Source: Aquatica leii (taxonomy: Eukaryota; Arthropoda; Insecta; Coleoptera; Lampyridae). From it: 64,000 nt of DNA. The DNA is taken from contig CM069432.1 in assembly GCA_035610365.1 (NCBI GenBank), positions 278,107,482 to 278,171,481 on the forward strand. Reading direction: 5' to 3'. Of this stretch, positions 22,227 to 32,990 are shown in pieces; the stretch's first letter is position 1; the number at the start of each line of letters is the position of its first letter. The position numbers and the translations under genes are program-made. The notes beneath the pieces were generated by a model. It had not been told where the DNA came from. It worked only from the letters and a program-made list of their open reading frames with translations, and did no database searches.

Positions 22227-25200
22227 TAGTTGTTGCCCTTACTAATTTATGTTTACATTTTATTTTTATATTTTTATTAGTTTATATGAAATCTAATGTT
22301 AATTTAAAATATTAATAAAAGTTACCAAATTAATCGGTTTTTCTTTACAAAATAAAAAAAAAACTTGGGGTCAAATCTGATCCCATTTGGTAATCGGCGC
22401 CTCAAAAATTGCTTGGTAATCCGAAGGTTAAGCACTGTAACATCTTTTATCATATGCTTTTTGTTAGAAACTATCAAGTCTATTTCAATCCTCATGTTGC
22501 CGCCTGGATTTTTTCATGTCCATCTTCGATGTTCTTTTTTCTGTAGGAATGAGTTCATTATATATAGCTGCTGCGTTTCTGCAAAATTTATAAGTGTTTG
22601 TTCTCTGTTGTTTCTTTTTCCTAGCCCAGTACTTTCCAATGAAAAAAACAACAAAGGTTAAACACTTATAAACTCAGGCTGGTTTTCTCAAAATTGAGTT
22701 TCTTTTATGAATCGACCATATTATTTAAGATAAATAAACCACGGAACTCCCTGCGAATTGCTATGTGCAATAGTTGTTTACTTTAATGTTTGATTAGTTA
22801 CATTTTACCCATAAACTATCAAAATTTGTGTTTAATAACCAAGCAATGCATCATTTTTAGTCATCGTTATAACGAAAGTTAAAAATAGGTCTGGCATTCT
22901 ACGGTTAAATGGTAATTGTTGTATAGATAACGGACTTTTATTGTTGAAAATTATTAACTTTCTGCTTTATAACGTTTTTAAAATATTTGTGTATTTTATT
23001 TATAAATAATGTATTCTAATACTTTAAAAGTAAACTTTGATTACTGAAATGTTATTGTTTTATTGTAAGGTGTTTAACGATTTAAATAGTTGCGTTTGTA
23101 CTACCTGTTTTTTTAATATACGAAATTCTAATGGAAAAAATTATATTAATGCATAATAAAACAAGGTAATTCGAATTCATTTTAATGTACTGAAAGTATT
23201 ACGTTTACTAGTTTGTAATATATATATTATATAATATTAGGAATTATTTCTTTTATAACAAAATTGTTTAAAAATTGAATATTTCCAATTACTGTCGTTA
23301 TTTTTAATACCCCAAAGAATTTACGATTCATAAAACAACTTTTGTAACGATGCCGATGTATGTAACGATTCATAAAAAGTGTGTAACAATAAATTTGCAT
23401 CATTTAAAGATTACATTATTTCAGTATTTATGCCTCTATTTTTTTTAAAGATTTTTTTTCTACAAATCGAAACGCGTGTACTTTAAAAGTTTTGGAAACA
23501 AATTGAAATTTAAAGAGCATCGAATTGTGTTATTTATATATTGAAAACGCGTCTGTTTTTTCAAACATAATACAAAACGCATTCGTAAAGTATCTTTTTT
23601 TTTGTACTCATCAACAGTTTTTCTACAAAGCAGCTGGTATTGTTTCAGAAGCGGGTAGTTTTCTGACATCAACTTGAAACGAATTAGATGAAAGATTTAT
23701 GTACCTCAGTTAAAAAAGTTTTTTACGTACTGATAGAATTTTCACTACTTGTTTCTACAAATTGTTTTCCGCACAAAGAAAAGTGTTTGTTTTATGTTTC
23801 TTCAGCGCTTTTTCAGTAAATTGCTTTAATATGTATGGATATGTTGGTGCAACGTCTGCTGTTCTTGGCAAGTTCGAGTCGATTACGTTTTCCAAAGTTT
23901 TGACGTATTTTCTTATTGCTAATAGAATTAACAATAAATGCATTATCATTCTCTAAAAACTTTTCATTAGAGGCTAGTTTAAGAGTAAATTACAGTTATT
24001 GGGCTCTTGGATTACGACAGTTGCACAAATGTTTAAGATCAATTTAGCGAACCTAGCGGTAGTGCTCGGATGGCGATATCTTATCTGAGCAACTGCACTG
24101 AAAGAAAACGTCGGAAACAGGAAATGAAGCCTCCTAGATAAATTAGCAGAGGTCACAGAGAGAGAATTAACGGGGGGTTTCAAAGGAAGTTTTTTAAGTG
24201 AAATTATACCCTTTTCTCGGTTTGCCTCGACTTTCATTTTAGAAACCTTTGTTTTAGAGAGGGAATCTCGTGAATAATTGACACCTAGCGCGAACTTATC
24301 TGAACAAAGTAAATTTTAAATTTAACATTTTATCGTTATGGTTGCAGCAAAAACCCCATTACTTTTTGTTCGTGCCGTTTCACCAAAAATTTATTCTTTT
24401 ATTGGTATCTTTATAGCGAAATCGATGTCGTACGTTAAAATTGACTTGAAACATAAAAAGTTTAATCTCAAACAGTTTAATCTATTTAAGACAACGCGAC
24501 GTTTCGTTATTTGTAACGTATTACCCAAATTACTGTTAACTAAGAACAATTATACGTGTTACATAAAATACCTAACAATAAATGATTTTTTTTATAATTA
24601 GAAACATGTTTGGTTCATACACTAAAAATATTTTTCTTATACATGCGCTTGTTATGCGACCGAATTTATAAAAAGAAACTGCGCAAAATATAAAATGAAG
24701 AGAGAAAGGATCGCACTCAAATAAAGTATAAATGTTTTATGTTTCAAGAAACGAAGTACAATAAAACGCATTATCAGTTTTATGTAAACCCTAAAAACGT
24801 TTTTTTTATTTACTTGTATATTCAAAGAACGAATACTAAATGATTTTACATGCGTACCTGCGTTGGCGTTACAGTTTTTACGTTGTTTTCTTTTTGAGTA
24901 AATATTTAATTTTTTTTGTAGCACCTTCGTTTTTAAATTTTAATTTTTAAAATTCAAAAGTTGCAATACTGTAACGTACACGAAATAACTTAATTTTATT
25001 GTTATCCCTTTATTACCAAACAACGATTAACAAATTTAAAAAATCCCAAAAAAATCACTAGAACCATTTGTATCTAATTTTTAATTATTGTTTTGCAAAA
25101 TTTTTGTTTTGCTTTTTTTTTAAATTTTATTTAAATAAATTTGAAAAATGTGAGATTACTAAACATTTTAAATTAACATTTTGTTTTTATTTTCAAAATT

Positions 25201-27934
25201 TAGTTTATTTTAATAAATTTGCTAGATTAAAATAACGTAACTTTTTTGTTGTTTTTTTATAGTTATCACACTTTAACTTTATCTTCAGTGGTTGTTTACA
25301 AATAATATTTTGACATTAACTTTAAATAATGCAATTTTTTTCTATTTATACCTAGACACCTAAAAGGTTATAAAGAGCAGTTTTAAAAAATACTAAAAAC
25401 ATGTACCACAATAAATTTAACAAAAAAAAAACAAACAATACTATTATAAATACGTATCTTAACCTTTAAGTGGCTGACCCTTTTCCAATTATCAGAATCC
25501 TTTCAAGATTCAATATGTTTTTAAGAAGTACCTAAACATAGTTTCTATGCTTTTGAATTGAATCGAATGTGGTTGATTCTGTCAGGTACGACTGGAGCAG
25601 TTGGTCCTTTAAGCCGACTTCTTGGTATCAAGATCATCTTATAGAGGCAAATTTTCTCAGCGTGTTACGGTAACTTTTGGTGGTAACAAAATTTAAAATG
25701 CTAAGGCACGGTGGTTCAGTACCAGTAGGCAAATATTGGGGGTGAGCTAGTAAGTCTAGATTTTTAAGTATGAGGTGGTAAGCAATAATTGCGTAAAGAA
25801 TAGTTAAGAGAATGGGCGCCACGTACTTGGTTAGTTAAAGCGTTCAGTCGCAAGTACGAAACAACTGATAGCGTAGAAATGAGCAACGAAATAAATACGC
25901 AAAAATAGGGTTAATTAAATTATAATAAAAAAAAAACTGAATGGTAACATAAATATACGCTGGACAAATAAAATATGGAGGGTGTATGGTAATATAACAA
26001 TTATTACAACAGGAACGACGTGTAATGAGGATGATTGAATCTAATTTACCTTATTGAAAATATTAAACAAAATGTTCAGAGTCAGGTATGTTATAGTTGC
26101 AAATTATTCAGGTTTCGATTTCCTCGAGGTGCGCAAGCAATTAAGTAAAAAAAAACAATCTTACCTTAATAATTATCCTTCGGTGTAGTTCCCTTGCGCA
26201 AGTAACGTTGGCCGAAGCGATGCGAGCTAGATGGAAAAGTAATAACAAGTGGGACCATAGACAATAAGTTGGTCCGTATAATGAATACGTTAATTACTTA
26301 CTGAGTACCGACAAGTTCCAATGCTGAAGTCATAGTTGAATAAACAAACAAAGAGTTAAGGTAAATGTGATTTACAAATTCAGCAACAATTTTAACTGTA
26401 ATAAGAAAAATGAGTATTTACTAAAATGAATAATTTCAGCGGGCAAGTTAATTAACAGTTAAAAGATAAATAATTAACGGTATTGAAGTGAAAGGAATGT
26501 CGGTTAAGCTAGTACAATACGTTGCTATTGGATTTCTTTGGTTTACCATAAAACGATGTAAATAAAGATGACAGCTCGACGTTGATCGATATTAAAACCC
26601 AGATCGATGGTTGCGGCTCCACAGCGATTAAAAAAATGGCGTAGAAAATTGACAGAAAGTAGATCAACTCAAGTAGAAAACGCTAAGGGCAAATATCCAA
26701 AATCAGTGACGAAGAAAAAAAAGGGAAAAGATTATATTGAAGTATAGCAAATGCGTAAGTACGTACCCGTCAAATCCGGCGTCAGCAACGATGCGGCACA
26801 CGTGGTACTTTCAAAGTCCAAATATCCGTAAAGGAATACGTCTGGTAAATGTCAGCAGATAGAAGAGGTCTTCGACACACAGCAGTTACTTGAAACATCC
26901 ACTTTATATCCGAATAAATCGAGTTTTATAGAAGTTACGGAGGTTTCAAGGCACAACGAAAATGACGCACGTTTGGCACGTTTAGCAAGTTGACGGCAAG
27001 TAAACTTCCCTTAGTAGAGGGTGCCAAATACGAAACAGCTACGATTATAACCGTGATTCATAAAACAAAAGAGATAGTACAATACAAATTACGTATACAA
27101 AAGAGAGATTGGTAGAAACATTACGAGTCTAAAGAATGAAAATGCATCAATCAGGTAAATAATATAAATGTAATTGTATGGATGAAAATGCACCAATCTG
27201 ACGGTAAAATTAAAGACGAATAATTCCATGGAGTATGGATTGATAAAAATGTGAACAATTTACATAACAAGCGGAAGAAATTCACGACAGCCCTGTTTAA
27301 AACATTATTGAACAAATTCTACCAGCATTTCTTGGATCTCAGTCTGGGACGGTAAGACGACAGCAGTCGATACAGAAGATCAACTCCTCCATACCTTCAT
27401 TATAGTTTTTAATAAAGTGCGGTTGAGAAATCTCTTTTTCCTTATCACTTTTTAGGAGTAAATTGGTTTTTCGCCGTTCGGTTTTCCTAACCGTACAACA
27501 CACGCGAACGTCATCATTCTCAAGTTCAACTAAAATACTCCTAGAACGCTCGAACGAGCAACAATCTGGTTGAAAACCAAATGTGGATTCCTTTATCTCC
27601 TTGCCGTGAGTAGTTTTGAACTCATTAGGGATCTCCGGTTTATTTTTTTAATGTCTCTACAGTTGTAATCTTTTTAGATAGTCGTTCTTTGTTACAAGCT
27701 TTAGGTCTTACGAGCCTTGCACGGCCAACTCACACAGTCGGAGATAGGGGAGGTTCAAGGGAATTATACTTAAAGGCGCCAGATCAATCCTAATTAACAC
27801 TTCTGCCTCGATGACGACAAACGGTCCAAACTTGTAACTAAATTTGAGGTTCGTAATCCTTGTTACTCTGATGTTCGGGTAGCCACCAATGCTTAACGGG
27901 TAACGACAATTAAAAGAGAAAGGTATGTTACCAT
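22227..27934. other. AT-rich intergenic DNA, no gene seen
   Basis: Polyadenylation-like signals follow the piggyBac gene (AATAAA at about 22313). GGTTAA near 22425 could mark its right TTAA end. Otherwise only chance frames occur; 25600-27900 is somewhat less AT-rich but has no recognisable coding motif. Confidence 0.45.
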
Positions 27935-28235
27935 AAAAGAAAGATTAACAAGTATAACAACTTTAATGTATTACTGTAGAAGATTAACAAGAATATATGT
28001 AATTTCTCCACTCATCAATGCTCGAAATATTAACAAGTATAATTAACAGGTATAAAAACTTTAATATAACAACGTAGCAAACTAACCGAAATATGTTGAA
28101 GTTCTCAATTCATAAACATTAGACAAACTAACAAGTATGATTAATAGGTGTAGAAACCTCGAAGTAACAACATAAAAGATTAACCGGAGTATTGTCTAAT
28201 TTCTCGATTCATAAATGCCAGACATATCGGCAACA
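27935..28235. repeat. Decayed tandem repeat, about 100-110 bp unit, about three copies
   Basis: The phrases GATTAACAAGTATAA, AACTTTAATATAACAACGTA and AATTTCTCCACTCATCAATG return in order with changes at roughly 100-bp steps. Satellite-like; no function seen. Confidence 0.5.
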
Positions 28236-28908
28236 CACAAAGCATATAGTTAAATTACATCGAGATAGCGAAGTAAATTTCGTAATAAATATTGTCTACT
28301 TTCAGCATGCGATACACCCTAAATGATATTTGAAATTACCTTATTGGTATGCAAACAATAAACGTAATTACAGATACCGACAGTAATCAAAGTTGCGTGA
28401 GTGACTTTTATGACAACGAATAAAATATAATCAAATTGACTTACCCAATCCAATGCTTGCTTGCGTGAAGAAAACGTTTTCCCACCGGCAGCCTAGAATG
28501 ATTATTGATGGCAATTAGTGTCACACAATAACTCACGAAAAAGGAAACTACAAAATCAGTAATAATAATTCATTAAATACGATATAAGAACCCGTTTTAT
28601 CGAATGCTGTAGGTTGTAATTACGAACAGGTGGTTGATAACACAATCGATTATTGTCCAAAAATCAGCATCTCCGACGCATTGCTCGCCGAGACCTCGTT
28701 TTCGTTCAAGTAGTATGCCCTCCACAAAAGCTTAGACGTTTGGTAGCGGTATTTATCAATCGTACTTATGCACCATTATTCCTTATTGAAGCGAACAGGT
28801 GATTGAAACGTGGTGGAACCGGCTATCACATTAATACAGAATTTACGAAGGAATCTTAATAGACTGGAGACAAAATATCTTACCCTGTGCCGAACGAATT
28901 GTAATAAA
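28236..28908. other. Left flank of the outer Polinton, no gene seen
   Basis: Host or older repeat DNA without recognisable coding content, ending in the target-site copy CTCGTA. Confidence 0.5.
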
Positions 28909-28914
28909 CTCGTA
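28909..28914. repeat. Outer Polinton target-site duplication CTCGTA, left
   Basis: CTCGTA directly precedes the inverted repeat start AGTAGTATAG, and the same six bases follow its end at 61991-61996. Six-base duplications are the Polinton norm. Confidence 0.93.
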
Positions 28915-29525
28915 AGTAGTATAGTGAGGCCGGTTCTGGCTCACTCGGGTAAGATCGGTGGAAAATCGTGAAATTTCGTTGCTATCGTTTCGTTTCGGGT
29001 ATGCTCGAGTTGCATTCGTATTTGGTAAGTCGGAATAAATCGTATTGGTGGTGGGGGAATCGTAAAATATTGTAGGAGTCGTTTCCTTTCGGATGTGGGT
29101 CTGTCGGTGAAGTTTGTAGTGATGGTGGGGATGCTGTTGTGTGTATATAAAGGTGATATTTGTGAAGATTTAATATTAGTATTTCAATAACTCTTATTTG
29201 TTTTAATAAATTGGAAGAAGTTAATATGGAATCATTTTTTGTAAACTTGAACGAAACTTCTCATTTGGTTCCTTATCTAAGTGCTAGAAGTCTATTAATA
29301 AATGAGCAGTATAAAATTAAGTGTTTTAGTAAAATAGATGTTAAATTTGGGGAGGAAGTGATTGTCGAATGCCAAGATTTAAAATTACTTCTATCACAAA
29401 GATTTATTAAAGAGTTTTTGATTGAAAACATAAACCAAAATAATATCTTGCTTAGTTCAAAAAAAAAAACATCTATCTCGTGAGCCGAGGAGCTGTTGGT
29501 GAAACAACAAACGTTGAATTTATTC
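28915..29525 (+). repeat. Outer Polinton terminal inverted repeat, left
   Basis: The first about 100 bases match the reverse complement of 61990-61890 exactly; similarity then continues with small indels through the TIR gene to about 29525. It contains a TATA box and the start of a small gene reading inward. Confidence 0.92.
29144..29152 (+). promoter_or_regulatory. TATA box of the TIR gene (left)
   Basis: TATATAAAG lies about 80 bases before the ATG at 29226. The same box is kept in the right repeat (reverse complement near 61777-61785). Confidence 0.6.
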
Positions 29526-29533
29526 AAAAATAA
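29226..29533 (+). pseudogene. Small TIR-encoded protein, left copy (about 100 aa, frameshifted near the end)
   Basis: The ATG at 29226 opens MESFFVNLNETSHLVPYLS; the centre reads IKCFSKIDVKFGEEVIVECQ and LSQRFIKEFLIE. The pattern of a short strand-rich protein ending in RGAVGETTN recalls small uncharacterised proteins often found with insect Polintons. I infer, without proof, a nucleic-acid-binding fold. A run of A's at about 29459-29470 shifts the frame, so the open part ends at 29483 while homology continues to 29533. The gene lies wholly inside the inverted repeat, so the element carries two copies, each with its own TATA box, reading inward from the ends. The A-run shift could be a sequencing error. 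Confidence 0.6.
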
Positions 29534-29754
29534 AATAACAGAGTTATAATATATGACATGTAAATATTAAAAAATGTAAAGTTGAAATAAACAATAAATT
29601 TTTGAATTAATGATACGTTTTTTGTTTCACTATTAAAGGTTTTATCATACCTTAGTAAATATATTAGGCAGTGGGTGATAGTAGGTAAGAGAGAAAAAAT
29701 TTATAACATTTTATTTCAAATAAAATAATATAATTTAGTTTGACTTATTGTTAT
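29534..29754. other. Spacer between TIR gene and integrase 3' end
   Basis: Short AT-rich spacer with AATAAA signals near 29584 (plus), suited to ending convergent transcripts. Confidence 0.4.
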
Positions 29755-30712
29755 TTATGCAATACTGTTTTTGGTTATCCAGCTGTTGTAAGATTCATCA
29801 AAACCTAACCATTTTACATACATTTTAGTACCTTTCTTTCGTAAAATTCTTTCAATTAAGTACGTATCCGGATGTTTAACTTTTTGCAATTCCATTTCAT
29901 AAAAACCTCCTAAAATATTGTCCCCTTTTACGTCTTTTAGCAAATAGGTAGTTGGGTTAGTTAGTTTAACTTTCCTAACTATAAAAATTTTATTCGACCA
30001 ATTAGGAGTATACTCTTTTTCAAATGCATTCCTGTGTTTGCTAATTCTTACATAATCCCCCAACAAAAATTTTTTATTTTTGTTTGCTGTTTTTATGTGT
30101 GAGTATGCAGATTGTAAAATAGATTTTTCGTTGTGTTTGTTAACCATCGATGGTTTCATTTTAATTGTACGATGATAAGTGTTATTGTATAGATTTGTAA
30201 TATCATCTAATATGTTTATCCATTTGTAATTACCCTGTAAACTAAATCGTTTCCACATTATGTTTTTCAAAGTTCGATTAACACGTTCTACAATTAATGC
30301 TTTTTTGTACTAAACGTACTATAGTGATTAATATTCATCATCATCAAATTTTTGAATGTACTATTGTAAAATTTTAATCCTTCGTTTGTATGTATGTTTT
30401 TTGGTAAATGCTTTAAACGTGATAATATTTTTTCCATTGCGTAAGTAACATGTTTTGTATTTTTTAATTTTAAAGGAAGCGTCCATACATATTACGAAAA
30501 GCAATTAATTACAACAAGTATGTATTTAAATTGGTTGTTTTGTTTTGAAACCGAAACCATATCGACAAGATCAGCTTGCAATGTTTCATTAATACCTTTT
30601 ATTATAACCCGACGTCTTTTAAAATTTCTTCGTGCTGGTTTATGCAATTCTAAAACTATATCTCTTTTTATGGAAGATGGAACATATTTTTTGTTTCTTT
30701 TCGTCTAGGCAT
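29755..30712 (-). pseudogene. Outer Polinton integrase (retrovirus-type, chromodomain), broken
   Basis: An RNase H-fold DDE integrase inserts Polinton DNA with a 6-bp staggered cut. The likely start is the ATG at 30712. Visible parts are KPARRNFKRRR, first catalytic Asp in LQADLVDM, TNEGLKFYN where the second Asp is expected but reads Asn, and Glu in VERVNRTLKN. The C-terminal barrel (LGDYVRISKHRNAFEK) and a chromodomain (YLIERILRKKGTKMYVKW, FDESYNSWI) follow. The last 171 codons (29755-30270) are open. Upstream there are a frameshift near 30670, stops near 30500 and 30310, and a shift near 30290. The lost Asp and stops mean it is dead. It reads the same way as the DUF8207-like gene beside it. 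Confidence 0.82.
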
Positions 30713-30714
30713 TT

Positions 30715-31125
30715 TTACACTGAACCACTTTCTATTTTGACAGGACATTTAACTACTATTTCAACATATAACGTTTTCAAATATCTTATAGCAGTTTGAT
30801 TTTCGTGATTGCGTATTTCAAACGATATCTTGTCTCCTAATTTAAGTTGACGATTAGTAACCTGCTCGCTTGTATAAGGTTTTCCATTTATCTTTAGTAT
30901 AACGTTTTCAAGATTTATAGATAAATTATCAATTATACCGTTTTCCAATGGGAATGAATAAGAACTTTTGTCTGACCATATCAGATATTTATTATCTAGA
31001 AGTCTGTTTGTCTGAAATAATAAAATATGGTTGTAAAACATTGTTTTATGTGTATCATTTTGCACTTTTTCAACAGATATTTGAGTATGTTTAATTATAT
31101 GGCGACCAAATTTATCTAAAGTCAT
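30715..31125 (-). CDS. Outer Polinton conserved-context protein, 136 aa, unknown function
   Basis: Open from the ATG at 31125 (MTLDKFGRHIIKH) to the TAA at 30715-30717, five bases before the integrase ATG. It overlaps the end of the upstream DUF8207-like gene by a few bases, so it belongs to that tightly packed minus-strand group. The sequence is mixed, with strand-like stretches (LENVILKINGKPYTSEQ, KISFEIRNHENQTAIRY) and no cysteine cluster, signal peptide or membrane segment. It is one of the few outer genes without a break, which suggests real coding. I do not recognise the family. A structural or DNA-binding role is possible from its place but not shown. Confidence 0.6.
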   Translation of the reverse strand: MTLDKFGRHIIKHTQISVEKVQNDTHKTMFYNHILLFQTNRLLDNKYLIWSDKSSYSFPLENGIIDNLSINLENVILKINGKPYTSEQVTNRQLKLGDKISFEIRNHENQTAIRYLKTLYVEIVVKCPVKIESGSV

Positions 31126-31129
31126 TGTC

Positions 31130-32266
31130 TTATTCAATTATTTGTGCTTCGCGTAGTTCTTCTATAATAGAGACGATTTCGTTTGTGTGACCTGTATGGC
31201 CTGCTGTTTCAGATGCTACTAACAACCTCAATCTGTCAACTAATTCATTTACATCATCCCAATAAACATAATCGGTATAATGATTGTTAACTTCTTTAAA
31301 CATTCCTTTTCCTAATATTTTTTAAAATCTTTTTGGTGTTTCTAAATACCCAGGTTGTACAAAATATAGAGGAGCAATAATAGATTTATATTTGTCAGAT
31401 CGTGTTCCTTGTATGTGACCATTAGGATCAAAGTTACTTCTGCAAGCATTACTAATATCTAAAATTTCTTTGTATATATGCAAATCTCCTTCAGTATATG
31501 TTACAGGAGTGTTTTTAAATAATAATTCATACAGTCCAGGGGTTCCATTGTATATTTTTCCATCTACTTTTATATCTGATCCAATAAACTCTACTGCTGA
31601 TGTTCCTATAAAAAACTTTTCTTGAAAACTATCATGCCTTATTCCAGTTCTGTGATCAAACTGCCTTTTTTTATCATGAACCATAGCATCTATATATCTT
31701 CTAGGCAATTCATCAAATTCTGCTAAGTATTCATTATAGATATTGCTATCAAGAATGTTTTCTATATTTCGGTTACTTTCTTCTACCGAATGTTCAATTA
31801 AATCATCTAATTCATAATCGTCTACCTCAACTGAAGGTTCTGAAATTATGACGTCTTCTTTTAAATTCGAAATTGTAGGAGCATTATGATCAAAAATATT
31901 TTGATCTTTCAGTTCATGTAATTTTTCATCTTTTAACGATTGAATTTTTTTTTGAAGATTTGAAAGTTTTGTACTCCATGCTGGAATGGGGGTAGATTCC
32001 ACAACAGGATATTCATGTTTTAGTTTTTTTGAGTTTAGATTTTGTTCATCTTTATTGTTAACAAAGGACAGTTTTGTATTTTTAGCATTTAATTGATCTG
32101 AGATAGTTTCCAAACGTTTAGTTATAGGAAAAAATGCTTTGTCCTTCATAATTTCACCCTGTTTTAGTAATTCAAACTTTTTTTTTACTTCTTCTCTTTT
32201 TTTAATTAACCTTTTAGTTAATTCTTCTTCATTTGATAAATTTGATAAATTATTGTACGATTGCAT
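31130..32266 (-). pseudogene. DUF8207-like Polinton protein, interrupted by one stop codon
   Basis: The ATG at 32266 opens a charged, coiled-coil-prone N-terminal half (LTKRLIKKREEVKKKFELLK, about residues 15-35). The C-terminal half matches what I remember of the insect Polinton-associated DUF8207: EFDELPRRYIDAMVHDKKRQ, KIYNGTPGLYELLFKNTPV and a YKSIIAPLYF stretch. A TAA at 31322-31324 ends the open frame at residue 314, but the same frame continues with YVYWDDVNELVDRLRLLVAS and ISIIEELREA-like sequence to 31130. The true protein was therefore about 378 residues. The function is unknown in the family; its fixed place near integrase suggests a core structural role. A TATA-like TTATAA lies at 32331-32336. 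Confidence 0.68.
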
Positions 32267-32564
32267 TCTGGACGAACCTTATCGTACGTTTATTTTTTTG
32301 CTTACTAATCAAATATGCTTCTACAGTTCCTTATAAACGTTTAACAAAAAGAATTATCTGCAAACTGAATAGCTTACAAACATAGCAGAATTTTAACCAA
32401 CAGTAAACTATAAACTGTTTATTGATCAGTTTGCAAACTAACCACATTCAATTTAGGTGGTTTGTAAAGCGGTTTGCACACAAATCATAGATAAAATAAG
32501 CGGTGTGTTAGTAGTTTTCAAGCAAACCACATTCAATGTAGACGGTTTGTAAAACGGTTTGCGC
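32267..32564. promoter_or_regulatory. Upstream region of the DUF8207-like gene with CAAACC/GGTTTG repeats
   Basis: A minus-strand TATA-like box (32331-32336) is about 65 bases from the ATG at 32266. Further up, two copies of a block of about 50 bp (ACCACATTCAAT, GGTTTGTAAA, CGGTTTGC, CACAAA) lie at 32441-32488 and 32527-32570. Each contains complementary CAAACC and GGTTTG words that could pair or bind a dimeric factor. The inner Polinton sits at the CACAAA of the second block. Confidence 0.45.
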
Positions 32565-32570
32565 ACAAAA
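32565..32570. repeat. Inner Polinton target-site duplication CACAAA, left
   Basis: CACAAA precedes the inner inverted repeat start AGTAGAAAGG and recurs at 47797-47802 after the other end. Confidence 0.93.
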
Positions 32571-32651
32571 GTAGAAAGGGCCCACTATCCCCTCCACTTT
32601 TGACGTCATTACTGACCTCGGAAGGAACGTGGGCGACTTTTGTGAACGTGT

Positions 32652-32805
32652 TTTTCTCTCTCTCACACATTTTTTTCTCTCTCACACATTTTTTTCTCTC
32701 TCTTACATTTTTTTCTCTCTCGCACATATTTTTCTCTCTCGCACATATTTTTCTCTCTCACACATTTTTTTCTCTCTCACACATTTTTTTCTCTCTCACA
32801 ATTTT
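32652..32805. repeat. CT-rich minisatellite (TCTCTCTCACACATTTTTT unit) in the left inner TIR
   Basis: About eight imperfect units of 18-20 bp. The mirror copy lies at about 47565-47716. All pyrimidine-rich on the strand reading from the end inward, so it could form triplex or unwound DNA. Confidence 0.8.
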
Positions 32806-32898
32806 CCTTTTTTATTTTACATCATCTGGTAATTTTTTATGCGTCATAAGAACTAATGATTCGAGTGAGAAGGAAAATATTTTTATTAAAAAAAGCTG

Positions 32899-32984
32899 CT
32901 GGTGTAATTGGATTCGAACTAAGGCTATCTCGATTACAAACCAACGACTTTGGCTAATGCTCCACGAGGGTATTGGATTTAAAC
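32899..32984 (-). tRNA. tRNA-like sequence (Thr TGT-like) in the left inner TIR, degenerate
   Basis: Read on the minus strand it has a B box GTTCGAATCC, an anticodon-loop-like TTTGTAA and a T7 run after the 3' end (plus-strand AAAAAAA near 32888). The A box is eroded and the stems pair poorly, so it is a tRNA relic or tRNA-derived promoter rather than a working tRNA. It points outward like its mirror copy in the right repeat. Confidence 0.45.
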
Positions 32985-32990
32985 AGTCAA

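Larger units (their letters stand above)
32571..32990 (+). repeat. Inner Polinton terminal inverted repeat, left
   Basis: It pairs with 47365-47796 on the other strand. The order from the end inward is a unique about 80-bp start, a CT-rich minisatellite (32652-32805), a short spacer, then a tRNA-like sequence pointing outward. The minisatellite keeps long frames open (repeating Ser-Leu-His-Ile-Phe-Phe) that I do not consider genes. Confidence 0.9.

Noticed and set aside
31322..31324. Programmed stop-codon readthrough in the DUF8207-like gene
   Set aside because: The family reads through this place without a stop and several other genes here have stops, so simple decay is more likely.
32652..32805. 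CRISPR-like array
   Set aside because: Simple CT-rich units without unique spacers; the setting is a eukaryotic transposon.
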